From contig NZ_CP136693.1 in the NCBI RefSeq assembly GCF_032922745.1, forward strand, positions 2,356,001 to 2,420,000: a stretch of 64,000 nucleotides of DNA, read 5' to 3'. The notes under the pieces were generated by a model. That model saw only the letters and a list, made by a program, of their open reading frames with translations. It was not told where the DNA came from and ran no database searches. A program made the translations under genes and the position numbers. The DNA is from Marinobacter salarius. GTDB taxonomy: Bacteria > Pseudomonadota > Gammaproteobacteria > Pseudomonadales > Oleiphilaceae. Numbering within the stretch: position 1 is the stretch's first letter; every line of letters begins with the position of its first letter. Shown one piece after another: positions 24,678-33,181 of this stretch.

Positions 24678-26040
24678 ACGCCTGACACGACTGCAGGATT
24701 ATTTTACCGAAGACCCCCAGCCGGAACTGTCCGGGCGGCTGACTCGCATGGTAGGCCTTACCCTGGAGTGTGTAGGCTGTCCCATGGTGGTCGGCGACCG
24801 CTGCGTTATTACCGGGCAGGGCGCAGGCACTGTGGAAGCGGAAGTGGTGGGCTTCGAAGATGACCGTGTCTATCTTATGCCGCTCACAGCGATAGAGGGG
24901 CTGCGTCCTGGCGCCAGGGTAGTGCCGTTGTCCGCGGCCAGTCGGGTGCCTGTCGGGCCGGAACTGCTGGGGCGGGTGGTGAACGGCAACGGTGAGCCGC
25001 TGGATGGCAAGGGGCCGCTGCAGGCGGAAGCCCGGGTGTCCCTCAGTGGCGATATTATCAACCCGCTGGACCGTGCGCCCGTGCGTCAGTCCATGGATGT
25101 AGGTATCCGGGCCATCAATTCACTGATGACCGTTGGTCAGGGCCAGCGTCTGGGATTGTTTGCCGGCAGCGGCGTCGGTAAGAGTGTGTTGCTGGGCATG
25201 ATGACCCGCTTCACCAACGCGGATATCACGGTGGTTGGCTTGATCGGCGAACGGGGCCGTGAGGTGAAGGAGTTCATCGAGGATATCCTCGGCGACGAGG
25301 GGCTCACCCGTTCTGTCGTCGTTGCCTCCCCCGCAGATGATTCACCGCTGATGCGTCTGCGCGCTGCCATGCTGACCACCCGTATTGCAGAGTATTTCCG
25401 TGACCAGGGCAAACGGGTATTGTTGTTGATGGATTCCCTCACCCGTTACGCCCAGGCCCAGAGGGAAATTGCTCTGGCCGTGGGTGAGCCACCGGCCACC
25501 AAAGGCTACCCGCCCTCGGTCTTTGCCAAATTGCCGCAACTGGTGGAGCGTACCGGCAATGGCAGGCCCGGTGGTGGCTCCATTACTGCGTTCTATACCG
25601 TATTAACGGAGGGCGATGACCAGCAGGATCCTATTGCGGATGCTGCGCGGGCGATTCTGGATGGCCACATTGTGCTGTCACGACGATTAGCCGAGGAAGG
25701 CCATTACCCCGCCATTGATGTGGAGGCGTCCATCAGCCGGGTAATGCCGCAGGTTACCGAGACCGAACATTTTGCCCGCGCCCAGCGCTTCAAACAGGTC
25801 TACTCCCGCTATCAGCAGGCCAGGGACCTGATCAGTGTCGGGGCCTACGTAAAGGGCTCGGACCCGGAGACCGATTTTGCGATCACCCATATCGGCAACA
25901 TGGGGCAGTTCCTGCAACAGGGTTTGAGTGAAAGCGCACCTCTGGGGGACAGCATCCAGCAGTTGTTGGCGGTGGTGCCAGAAAGACGCTCGCCTGATCG
26001 CTCCAAGACCCCGCCTGTGGCCGACGGAGGTGGTAGGTGA
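24658..26040 (+). CDS. fliI: FliI, flagellar type III export ATPase
   Basis: FliI is the F1-beta-like ATPase that energises unfolding and delivery of flagellar substrates. The 460-residue protein has Walker A AGSGVGKS (169-176), the segment LIGERGREVKEF with the catalytic Glu, and Walker B LLLMDSLTRYAQ. The start is set at ATG 24658 by an upstream GAGGATGAAGG site; in-frame starts at 24628 and 24649 lie further inside fliH. Its stop overlaps the first base of fliJ. FliH, FliI and FliJ act together as an ATPase-stalk complex. Confidence 0.97.
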   Translation: MTAHLAERLTRLQDYFTEDPQPELSGRLTRMVGLTLECVGCPMVVGDRCVITGQGAGTVEAEVVGFEDDRVYLMPLTAIEGLRPGARVVPLSAASRVPVGPELLGRVVNGNGEPLDGKGPLQAEARVSLSGDIINPLDRAPVRQSMDVGIRAINSLMTVGQGQRLGLFAGSGVGKSVLLGMMTRFTNADITVVGLIGERGREVKEFIEDILGDEGLTRSVVVASPADDSPLMRLRAAMLTTRIAEYFRDQGKRVLLLMDSLTRYAQAQREIALAVGEPPATKGYPPSVFAKLPQLVERTGNGRPGGGSITAFYTVLTEGDDQQDPIADAARAILDGHIVLSRRLAEEGHYPAIDVEASISRVMPQVTETEHFARAQRFKQVYSRYQQARDLISVGAYVKGSDPETDFAITHIGNMGQFLQQGLSESAPLGDSIQQLLAVVPERRSPDRSKTPPVADGGGR

Positions 26041-26480
26041 TGTTGCGGTCACAACGCCTTGCGGTTGTGCTTGCCCTTGAGGAACGGAAAGAAAAGGCCG
26101 CGCTGGAAAAAATGGCGGAGGCCCAGCAGCATCATGAAGCCCAGCGCCAGCAGATCGAAAACCTTGAGCAGTATCAGCAGGAATACCGGGAGCAGATCCG
26201 TCGCAGCCAGCAAGGTGTGGTCTCCGTTGCCCGGCTTCAGGGTTGGCAGGCGTTTATCGCCCAACTGGATCAGGTTATCGTGCAGCAACAGAAACTGCTG
26301 ACGCAGGCGGAAGAACGGCTTCAGGTGTGCCGGGAAGAATGGCAGAATGCCTGGGAGCGGCGCCGGGGCATGGAAAAGTACATAGAAACCTGCCGCCGGC
26401 ACGAACAGCGTGAGCAGGACCTCAGTGAGCAGAAACAGATGGACGAAGCCGCCGGGCGGATCTTGGCAAGGCGGCGTTGA
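26040..26480 (+). CDS. fliJ: FliJ, flagellar export chaperone and ATPase stalk
   Basis: FliJ is a coiled-coil protein that inserts into the FliI ring and couples it to FlhA. The 146-residue sequence is almost entirely charged helix with long heptad patterns (ALEERKEKAALEKMAEAQQ, then REEWQNAWERRRGMEKY), typical of the family. The ATG at 26040 overlaps the fliI stop. It is the last gene of the fliEFGHIJ run. A 124-base gap follows before the STAS gene, holding only a short GC-rich dyad (GTGCCCCGGGCAC), and no terminator was seen. Confidence 0.93.
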   Translation: MLRSQRLAVVLALEERKEKAALEKMAEAQQHHEAQRQQIENLEQYQQEYREQIRRSQQGVVSVARLQGWQAFIAQLDQVIVQQQKLLTQAEERLQVCREEWQNAWERRRGMEKYIETCRRHEQREQDLSEQKQMDEAAGRILARRR

Positions 26481-26604
26481 GAATGTCATGGGAATGCGAA
26501 CCGCGGATGCAAATTCGGTGTCGTGAGCTATCCTTTACCTCAGGGTGCCCCGGGCACGCCTGTCATTTCCCGTTACCCGGCACGCATACCATGGAGGTTC
26601 CGGA

Positions 26605-26910
26605 ATGCCGATTCATACGCATCGCAGTTACGATGGCCAGACCCTGACTATAAAAATTGAAGGGCGTTTCGATTTCAGCACCCATCAGGCGTTTCGCGAT
26701 GCGTACGAGCACGGCGACGAAAATGTGGACAGCTTTATCGTCGATCTCTCGAACACCACCTACCTCGACAGTTCTGCCCTTGGCATGCTGCTGTTGCTGC
26801 GTGACTACGCGGGAGGGGATCGTGCACGGATACGCATCGAAAACTGCAACAGCGATGTGCGTCGTATTTTGTCAATTTCCAATTTTGAACAATTGTTCGC
26901 GATTCGCTGA
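26605..26910 (+). CDS. hsbA: HsbA-like STAS anti-sigma-factor antagonist
   Basis: A 101-residue single STAS domain. The phosphorylation loop is YLDSSALGMLLLL with Ser56 the probable acceptor, the position reported for HsbA of Pseudomonas aeruginosa. There, unphosphorylated HsbA binds the anti-sigma factor FlgM and so affects FliA activity and swimming, while the phospho form favours sessile behaviour through HsbD. A GGAGG site precedes the ATG at 26605; an upstream in-frame start at 26545 is not supported. The HsbR-like gene follows in the same direction after 32 bases. The name rests on domain make-up and neighbours, not on alignment. Confidence 0.8.
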   Translation: MPIHTHRSYDGQTLTIKIEGRFDFSTHQAFRDAYEHGDENVDSFIVDLSNTTYLDSSALGMLLLLRDYAGGDRARIRIENCNSDVRRILSISNFEQLFAIR

Positions 26911-26942
26911 ATCATCTGAGGAAGACGTCACGGAGGCCCGAC

Positions 26943-28709
26943 GTGGACGATCCACTCCCAGAAAACCGGCCACTCCGGATTCTCATTGCCGATGACAGCG
27001 ACAGTGATCGCCTGATTCTCAAAACCCTGTTACGTCGCCTTGGCCACAAGGTTGAAGACGCCGAAAACGGACTGGAAGCAGTCAATATTTTCCGCAAGTC
27101 AGCGCCAGACATCGTTCTGCTGGATGCACTGATGCCGGTCATGGACGGGATGGAGGCCGCCCGCCAGATCAAGGTGCTGGCGGGAGAGCAGTTGGTCCCC
27201 CTGATTTTCCTTACATCCCTGTCGGACGCCGGCGCGTTGGCTCGTTGTCTGGAGGCTGGCGGTGACGATTTTCTGACCAAACCCTACAATCGCATCATCA
27301 TTGAAGCCAAGATCAACGCTTTCAATCGCATGCGGCTGATGCATCGTACCCTCAGCCACCACCGGGATCTGATCCGAGAACGCAATAGCAAGCTACTGGA
27401 AGAGCAGGAGATTGCCAAGCGGGTGTTTGACAACGTTGCCCATACCGGTTGCCTGGATGCGCCCAATATCCGCTTCCACGCGTCGCCGATGTCAATTTTC
27501 AACGGCGACGTGCTGTTTGCCTGTCCGCGTCCGGCTGGCGGCATGCAAATACTGATTGGGGATTTCACCGGTCATGGCCTGCCCGCCGCCATCGGGGCCA
27601 TGCCTGTGGCGGAAATATTCTATGGCATGACCAGCAAGGGGTTTAGTGGTAGCGATGTACTCAGGGAGATCAACCAGAAGCTGGGTCGGATACTCCCCAC
27701 CGGCATGTTCTGTTGTGCGGCCATGATCCAGGCGGATTTCCACCTGAACCAGCTGCAGATCTGGAATGGAGGGCTCCCTGACGGAGTGCTACTGAGAAAG
27801 GATGGCATGCGTGAAACCGTTGTTTCACGGCACCTGCCCTTGGGCGTAGTCGGTAATGCACGTTTTGACGCGGGTATGGAGGTGTTCCATACCGAACCGG
27901 GTGATACCTTGCTGATGATGACAGACGGCGTGATGGAGGCTGAGAATCGGCAGGGAGAGATGTATGGAGAGCAACGCCTTATCCGCTCGCTCGATGAGAT
28001 GAGCCGGCAGGAGTCGCCATTTGAAACCATTATGTCCGGTATTCGTACCTTCACTGGAAATCAGCCCGAACAGGACGACCTGACGTTGATCACCCTGCGA
28101 ATGGCGGAAGACGCAGAACTGGCCGGTATCTCCGATCGACTGCCTCAGTCGGCGCTGGAGGGCCCGGCGGAGTGGCGCTGTGTCTACGAGGTTCAGGATC
28201 GAACCCTGGGGCAGTTCAGCCCCCTGCCTTTGCTGCTGCACATCTGCATGGAGGTGCCGGGATTACGCCGGAAAAGTGGTGAGATATATACGCTCTTGGC
28301 TGAGCTGTACAGCAACGCACTGGAGCACGGTGTGCTTGGCTTGTGCTCGGACTGGAAGGCAACACCCGACGGATTCGGGCATTACTACGCTGAACGTGAG
28401 CGGAGGTTGGCTGATGTGGCGGGCCACTTTATACGCTTTACGTTGACCCATACCATGACAGGTCAGGGCGGGCGGTTGGCCATTGTCTGCGAAGATAGTG
28501 GCAGTGGCTTTGATTTCAGCAGGACACGTCTGGAGGCCGGCGATGAACGCCGCTATTCAGGCAGGGGGTTGCTGTTGATACAGAAGATTGGGCGTTCCCT
28601 GAACTACCGGGAACATGGCACCAAGGCTGAAATTGTATATGATTGGTATTTTTCTGAGGTTGCTGGCCGTGAGGGCAGTACCACCCAACAACCAGGGGGT
28701 TGGTCATGA
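26943..28709 (+). CDS. hsbR: HsbR-like response regulator with phosphatase and kinase domains
   Basis: A 588-residue regulator with three domains. The receiver (about 11-125) has Asp17-Asp18, acceptor Asp61 and Lys113. A SpoIIE/PP2C-type phosphatase (about 180-400) has GDFTGHGLPAA with Asp207, then MMTDGVMEAEN and QDDLTLI. A GHKL anti-sigma-kinase-like domain (about 440-580) has ELYSNALEHG and EDSGSGFDF. This is the HsbR plan: it phosphorylates or dephosphorylates HsbA depending on receiver phosphorylation from the HptB relay. A GTG start at 26943 with GGAGG eight bases upstream fits. The stop overlaps the Hpt gene start by four bases (ATGA). Confidence 0.85.
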   Translation: MDDPLPENRPLRILIADDSDSDRLILKTLLRRLGHKVEDAENGLEAVNIFRKSAPDIVLLDALMPVMDGMEAARQIKVLAGEQLVPLIFLTSLSDAGALARCLEAGGDDFLTKPYNRIIIEAKINAFNRMRLMHRTLSHHRDLIRERNSKLLEEQEIAKRVFDNVAHTGCLDAPNIRFHASPMSIFNGDVLFACPRPAGGMQILIGDFTGHGLPAAIGAMPVAEIFYGMTSKGFSGSDVLREINQKLGRILPTGMFCCAAMIQADFHLNQLQIWNGGLPDGVLLRKDGMRETVVSRHLPLGVVGNARFDAGMEVFHTEPGDTLLMMTDGVMEAENRQGEMYGEQRLIRSLDEMSRQESPFETIMSGIRTFTGNQPEQDDLTLITLRMAEDAELAGISDRLPQSALEGPAEWRCVYEVQDRTLGQFSPLPLLLHICMEVPGLRRKSGEIYTLLAELYSNALEHGVLGLCSDWKATPDGFGHYYAERERRLADVAGHFIRFTLTHTMTGQGGRLAIVCEDSGSGFDFSRTRLEAGDERRYSGRGLLLIQKIGRSLNYREHGTKAEIVYDWYFSEVAGREGSTTQQPGGWS

Positions 28710-29050
28710 CGGACAAACCACACCTTGATGAAGAAGCGTTGGCCGAGTTGCAGGAAGTTATGGAGAATGAGTTCGACATTCTGATTAACACCTACCTCCA
28801 TGATTCCTCTGACCGTATTGCACATTTGCGGGCGGCACTCGAAAAATCGGACGCCGACGCGTTCGCAAAATCCGCTCACAGCTTTAAAGGCAGTTGCATC
28901 AATATTGGGGCTCCTCGATTGGGCGAACTTTGTTTCGAGGCGGAAAAGGCGGGCCGTGACAACCAATTGTCACAGGCCGGAGCAATGCTCGACGATATCG
29001 AGAATGAATTCCGACAGGTTGAGGGCACGCTCAAGCGTTTTATTGCGTGA
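28706..29050 (+). CDS. hptB: HptB-like histidine phosphotransfer protein
   Basis: A 114-residue, four-helix Hpt domain. The phospho-acceptor is His58 in SAHSFKGSCINIG. In Pseudomonas aeruginosa, HptB carries phosphate from several hybrid kinases to HsbR, which lies beside it in the genome. Here the gene overlaps the HsbR-like gene by four bases, so the pair is translationally coupled. The order hsbA-hsbR-hptB is the reverse of the Pseudomonas order as I recall it. The kinases that would feed it are not in this window. A sigma-54 promoter for fliK begins just after the stop. Confidence 0.85.
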   Translation: MTDKPHLDEEALAELQEVMENEFDILINTYLHDSSDRIAHLRAALEKSDADAFAKSAHSFKGSCINIGAPRLGELCFEAEKAGRDNQLSQAGAMLDDIENEFRQVEGTLKRFIA

Positions 29051-29059
29051 CGGGAATGA

Positions 29060-29076
29060 ATGGCATCGCTTTTGCT
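29060..29076 (+). promoter_or_regulatory. Sigma-54 promoter of fliK
   Basis: ATGGCATCGCTTTTGCT has GG (29062-29063) and GC (29074-29075) ten bases apart, about 104 bases before fliK. It lies ten bases after the hptB stop. Confidence 0.8.
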
Positions 29077-29179
29077 TTGACACCGTACAGGTACGCTGAA
29101 AAGCAGAGTAAGCGTACTGAAAAGGGGTCTGCAGCGTTCAGATACCACCGTCATTCAGTAAAAGCGGCAAGAGGTTGCC

Positions 29180-30412
29180 ATGTCCCAAATGGTTCTTCCC
29201 CAGGCTTCCCCACAGGGCCCACAGGCCGATAACGGTTCGAAAAGCATCTCAGGCAACCGGGAAAAAAACGGCGAGAGTCCGTTTGACTCGGTTTCGCGGG
29301 CGGAGCAACAGCGGATCGACCGGAAACAGGCTGAAAAGCGTGACCAGGCGCACGCCGCTGACGATGCCCGCAGCGAGAAAGCCGGTCTGAATAACCCTGA
29401 AAGCGCGGGTTCTGATGACCTTGAGGAATCGTCAGCCGATACACAGGCTCGCAACGTGGATGCCCAAGGTAACGCGGATACCCAGGGTAAAGGTACGTCA
29501 TCAAACCCATCCGCCGACGGAGAGGAATCTGACCAGGCCCCGGAAACGCTCTCTCCGCTGTTAACGGATCAGGAGGTTCCGGAGGAGGTCGTTCCCCTGA
29601 CGTTCTCTGATTTGCAGGCCCTGCTGATGCCGGCGGGGGGCAATACGACGTCCGCGGCAATCGCTAACCCAGGCACGGGCAACGGCGCGATGCCGGGTGT
29701 GCAGGCCTTTGCCGGAATGATTGCCGGTTTGCCCGGGAATACCGCAGGCAAACACAGCCTGTCGACGGGTCAGGGAGCGGGGGCAAGTGCCTCTCAGGGG
29801 CTGGCATTGACTGAGGCTTTGCTGTCGGGCGTGGGGGCCGAGGGATCCCGTCCTCAGGAAACACCGTCGCTGCAAGGGGCTATACGCTTCCAGTCTGCCG
29901 TGGAACTGGCTAATCAACAGATGGCCAACCCCAACGCCGCAAAGCTGCCCGCCGAGGCCACTGCCTTACGGGGATACGCCACCTCCATTGATGTGCCGGT
30001 CAATCATGCGGAATGGGGCGACAAGCTCGTTGGCAAACTGACCTGGCTGACGGCCAGGAATATGTCGGTCGCCGAAATACATCTCACTCCGCCTGATATG
30101 GGGCCGATGGAAGTCAGGGTTCAGGTTCAGCAGGAACAGGCTCATATTACCGTCCATTCCGCCAACCCGGCCGTGCGAGACCAGCTTGAACAGCATAGCC
30201 ACCGCCTCAGGGACATGCTGAGTGAGCAGGGGCTATCACTGGACCAGTTTGACGTCAGTGACTCGTCGCAGCAGCAAGCCGGTGAGGATAATGCCGAGGA
30301 GGGCAACAGGGGTGACGGACCGGCACTCGCCGATGTCGGTTTGGACGAGCAGGATCTGACGCCTGAATCCCTTGATCTGACCTGGAAAGGCGAAGTTGAT
30401 ATCTTTGCCTGA
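29180..30412 (+). CDS. fliK: FliK, flagellar hook-length control protein
   Basis: FliK measures hook length and switches export specificity at FlhB. The 410-residue protein has a long low-complexity N-terminal and central ruler region rich in Asp, Glu, Ser, Gly and Ala. A compact C-terminal Flg_hook domain follows (about 270-365), with WGDKLVGKLTWL, IHLTPPDMGPMEVRV and LRDMLSEQGLSLDQFDV. The C-terminal domain is the part that contacts FlhB. It is preceded by a sigma-54 promoter. A second FliK-like gene lies at 54190-55563; this one is the better candidate for hook control because of its place in the fli cluster. Confidence 0.92.
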   Translation: MSQMVLPQASPQGPQADNGSKSISGNREKNGESPFDSVSRAEQQRIDRKQAEKRDQAHAADDARSEKAGLNNPESAGSDDLEESSADTQARNVDAQGNADTQGKGTSSNPSADGEESDQAPETLSPLLTDQEVPEEVVPLTFSDLQALLMPAGGNTTSAAIANPGTGNGAMPGVQAFAGMIAGLPGNTAGKHSLSTGQGAGASASQGLALTEALLSGVGAEGSRPQETPSLQGAIRFQSAVELANQQMANPNAAKLPAEATALRGYATSIDVPVNHAEWGDKLVGKLTWLTARNMSVAEIHLTPPDMGPMEVRVQVQQEQAHITVHSANPAVRDQLEQHSHRLRDMLSEQGLSLDQFDVSDSSQQQAGEDNAEEGNRGDGPALADVGLDEQDLTPESLDLTWKGEVDIFA

Positions 30413-30511
30413 CCTTGGAAGCCCGTCACCCGATGGTCGTCCATGACTCTCCCTTTGCCCATCCTCCCCAGCAACGCTAAACTGCTGTTCCGATAGGGAG
30501 GATTGGGCTAT

Positions 30512-30528
30512 CTGGCCCGTCCTTTGCT
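30512..30528 (+). promoter_or_regulatory. Sigma-54 promoter of the fliL operon
   Basis: CTGGCCCGTCCTTTGCT has GG (30514-30515) and GC (30526-30527) ten bases apart. It lies 52 bases before the fliL ATG and would serve fliLMNOPQR-flhB. Confidence 0.82.
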
Positions 30529-30579
30529 TAAACCTCTTTATAACCGTTCCGGTTGACGGATTTCTGGCAGATCTACGTT

Positions 30580-31089
30580 ATGGCTGAAAACAATGCGCCC
30601 CCTGAGGCGCCGGCAAAAAAAGGCAAGCTCAAGCTGATACTGATGCTGACAGTGGTGCTTGTTCTGGCGGTCGGATTGTCGGTATTAGGTACGATGTGGT
30701 TCTTGGGCGGCGGCATCCCAGGCATGGGCGACGCAGAACAGGAAGACAGTGCGGAGCAGGATGAAGTGTTTGTGCCCAGCACCTACACGGTGCTGGAAAA
30801 GGCCCTGGTCACGACGGTGCAGGCGGAAGGTCGGCAGCGCTACGCTCAGGTGTACCTGGCTTTCGAGTCTCAGGACCCGGCAGCGCTGGCTGCGGCCGAC
30901 CGGCACATGCCATTGCTTCGCAGCCAACTGATCGGTGTGCTCGGCGGCCGGGACTTTAATGAGCTACAGACACCGGAGGGCCGGAAGTCGCTGGCCAATG
31001 ATATGCTGACAACCGTCAACAGCGCGCTTGAACAGGAAGGGGAGCCGCCCTTGCTGGCCGTGCTGTTCAGGAACTTTGTCGTTCAGTAG
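30580..31089 (+). CDS. fliL: FliL, stator-associated flagellar basal-body protein
   Basis: FliL is a single-span inner-membrane protein that rings the stator units and helps keep them engaged. The 169-residue protein has a basic N-terminus with one membrane helix (about 20-45) and a periplasmic SPFH-like domain (about 70-169, ending AVLFRNFVVQ). The ATG at 30580 gives MAENNAPPEAP, typical of the family; an in-frame start at 30553 is less likely. An unusual ladder of stop codons follows before fliM. Confidence 0.93.
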   Translation: MAENNAPPEAPAKKGKLKLILMLTVVLVLAVGLSVLGTMWFLGGGIPGMGDAEQEDSAEQDEVFVPSTYTVLEKALVTTVQAEGRQRYAQVYLAFESQDPAALAAADRHMPLLRSQLIGVLGGRDFNELQTPEGRKSLANDMLTTVNSALEQEGEPPLLAVLFRNFVVQ

Positions 31090-31192
31090 AGAATGCGTTA
31101 GAAATGCATTAGCGATGTACTAGAGACAATCTAGGGCAAGCTAAAGAATGCAACAGCGCCCGGTAGGGCGGACATCACAGGCAGAGAAACGT

Positions 31193-32191
31193 ATGCAGGA
31201 CTTACTGTCACAGGACGAAATTGACGCGCTCCTCCATGGTGTGGATGACGGCGACATTGATACCTATGATGAAACCGACGAAGCCGGTATCAAGTCCTAC
31301 GACCTTGCCAGCCAGGACCGCATTGTCCGTGGCAGGATGCCCACGCTGGAAATGATCAACGAGCGTTTCGCCCGCTACACCCGGATCAGCCTGTTCAATC
31401 TGTTGCGCCGCAACGCCGATGTGTCCACCGGTGGTGTTCAGATCATGAAGTTCGGCGAGTACATCCATACCCTTTACGTGCCCACCAGCCTCAACCTCTG
31501 CAAGGTCCGCCCGCTTCGGGGGACCTCGCTGTTTGTGTTGGACGCCAAACTGGTCTTTAAGCTGGTGGACAACTTCTTCGGTGGGGAAGGCCGACACGCC
31601 AAAATCGAGGGCCGCGAATTTACCCCGACGGAAACCCGTATCGTACAGATGGTGCTTGATCAGGTGTTTCATGACATGCGGGAAGCCTGGCATGCGGTGT
31701 TGAAGGTGGATTTCGAGTACCTCAGTTCCGAAGTCAACCCGGCCATGGCCAACATCGTCAGCCCCAGTGAGGTGGTGGTTGTGAGCACCTTCCACATTGA
31801 GCTTGATGGTGGTGGTGGCGAGCTGCACATGGCGCTGCCGTACTCCATGATTGAACCTATAAGGGATGTGCTGGACGCTGGCGTCCAGAGCGACATTGAC
31901 GACGTGGATGAACGCTGGGTCAGTGCGCTTCAGGAAGACATCAAGGACGTGAATGTTCCCATTAATACCACGGTTTGCCGCCGACGCATTTCTCTTCGCG
32001 ATATTGCCAAACTGAAGGAAGGCGACATCATCCCCGTGGAAATTCCCGAGTTACTGACCCTGACTGCCAATGGCATTCCGGTCTACAAAGCCACAATGGG
32101 AACCCGTGATGGCAAGCTGGCGCTAAGGATTCATGATCGGGCGACGGCGCCCAAAGTGAAAAAACAACTGAAGGTGGGACGCAATGGCTGA
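31193..32191 (+). CDS. fliM: FliM, flagellar motor switch protein
   Basis: FliM makes up most of the C ring and is where phospho-CheY binds. The 332-residue protein starts with the CheY-binding peptide LSQDEIDALLHG. A CheC-like middle domain contacts FliG, and a C-terminal SpoA domain pairs with FliN (VPINTTVCRRRISLRDIAKL). The ATG at 31193 is chosen because the N-terminal peptide is normally at the very start; an in-frame start at 31148 adds a basic, unlike-family tail. The stop overlaps the fliN start by eight bases. Confidence 0.96.
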   Translation: MQDLLSQDEIDALLHGVDDGDIDTYDETDEAGIKSYDLASQDRIVRGRMPTLEMINERFARYTRISLFNLLRRNADVSTGGVQIMKFGEYIHTLYVPTSLNLCKVRPLRGTSLFVLDAKLVFKLVDNFFGGEGRHAKIEGREFTPTETRIVQMVLDQVFHDMREAWHAVLKVDFEYLSSEVNPAMANIVSPSEVVVVSTFHIELDGGGGELHMALPYSMIEPIRDVLDAGVQSDIDDVDERWVSALQEDIKDVNVPINTTVCRRRISLRDIAKLKEGDIIPVEIPELLTLTANGIPVYKATMGTRDGKLALRIHDRATAPKVKKQLKVGRNG

Positions 32192-32699
32192 CGACGATAA
32201 GAAAGACGAGCAGGAACTCAGCGAAGACGAGAAGCTTGCCGCAGAGTGGGAATCCGCCATGGAAGAGTCGGGGGATGCCGACGAAGATGGCCGCGAGGAC
32301 GAGTGGGCTGCGGCCATGGCAGAGGCTGGAGAAACCGACGACGATGACGGCAGCGAGGACGCCAAAGACAATGTCCGTGCGGCACCCATGGAAGAGTTTC
32401 CGGAGGGATCGAACTTTAGCCAGGGTACAGGCCCCGCACCGGACCTGGATGTCATCCTCGATATTCCCGTGACCATTTCCATGGAAGTGGGTAACACCCA
32501 GATTCCGATTCGCAACTTGTTGCAGTTGAATCAGGGCTCGGTCATTGAACTGGACCGGCTGGCGGGTGAACCGCTGGACGTGCTGGTCAATGGCACCCTG
32601 ATTGCCCACGGCGAAGTGGTCATGGTGAACGAAAAGTTCGGTATCCGCCTGACGGACGTCATTAGCCCCGGCGAACGCATCAAGCGGTTGCAGAAATAG
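32184..32699 (+). CDS. fliN: FliN, flagellar motor switch protein
   Basis: FliN forms the base of the C ring and docks FliH-FliI. The 171-residue protein has a long, very acidic N-terminal tail (about 1-85, with repeated DDD and EDE runs). A C-terminal SpoA domain follows, with LDVILDIPVTISMEVG, RNLLQLNQGSVIELDRLAGEPLDV (shown in part) and NEKFGIRLTDVISP. The tail makes it longer than the enteric protein. It overlaps fliM by eight bases and is followed by fliO after a single base. Confidence 0.95.
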   Translation: MADDDKKDEQELSEDEKLAAEWESAMEESGDADEDGREDEWAAAMAEAGETDDDDGSEDAKDNVRAAPMEEFPEGSNFSQGTGPAPDLDVILDIPVTISMEVGNTQIPIRNLLQLNQGSVIELDRLAGEPLDVLVNGTLIAHGEVVMVNEKFGIRLTDVISPGERIKRLQK

Positions 32700-32700
32700 T

Positions 32701-33180
32701 ATGGCGCGGATGCATCGGTCAGCTGTCCGTTATGGCCTTACCGGCGTTTTATTGACGCCGGTTATGCCCGTTCTGACGTTCGCCCAGGAACAAGAGGGGC
32801 CGTCTGGGGAAGCCGCCACCGCACCGGATACTCTGGTCACCATGCTGACGTTGGGGGTGGGCCTGCTGGCGGTGATCGCCATTATCTTTGGTTGCGCCTG
32901 GATTGTAAGGCGCATGAGCGGCATGACGGGTGGCAATACCCGGGCCATCAAGGTGGTCTCGGTGATGCCCATGGGAACGCGTGAGCGGATTTCCCTGATC
33001 GAGGTCGGCGGCAAACAGATTCTGATTGGCGTTACGCCATCGGCCATTCGAACGTTGCATGTGTTTGATGAACCGGTGGTCAGTGCCGGTGACCCTGTGC
33101 CCAGCGATTTCGCCCGTAAACTCCAGGGCATGATCGGAAAATCCTGGGGCTCCGGTTCTTCATCGAAGGAAGGTTCCTGA
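32701..33180 (+). CDS. fliO: FliO, flagellar export gate assembly protein
   Basis: FliO helps FliP form its ring but is not part of the finished gate. The 159-residue protein has a signal-like N-terminus, one membrane helix (about 45-70, LGVGLLAVIAIIFGCAWIVRR) and a cytoplasmic beta-rich domain with ERISLIEVGGKQILIGVTP. Starts at ATG 32701 and ATG 32710 are both possible. It lies between fliN and fliP with only one or two bases on each side. Confidence 0.9.
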   Translation: MARMHRSAVRYGLTGVLLTPVMPVLTFAQEQEGPSGEAATAPDTLVTMLTLGVGLLAVIAIIFGCAWIVRRMSGMTGGNTRAIKVVSVMPMGTRERISLIEVGGKQILIGVTPSAIRTLHVFDEPVVSAGDPVPSDFARKLQGMIGKSWGSGSSSKEGS

Positions 33181-33181
33181 C

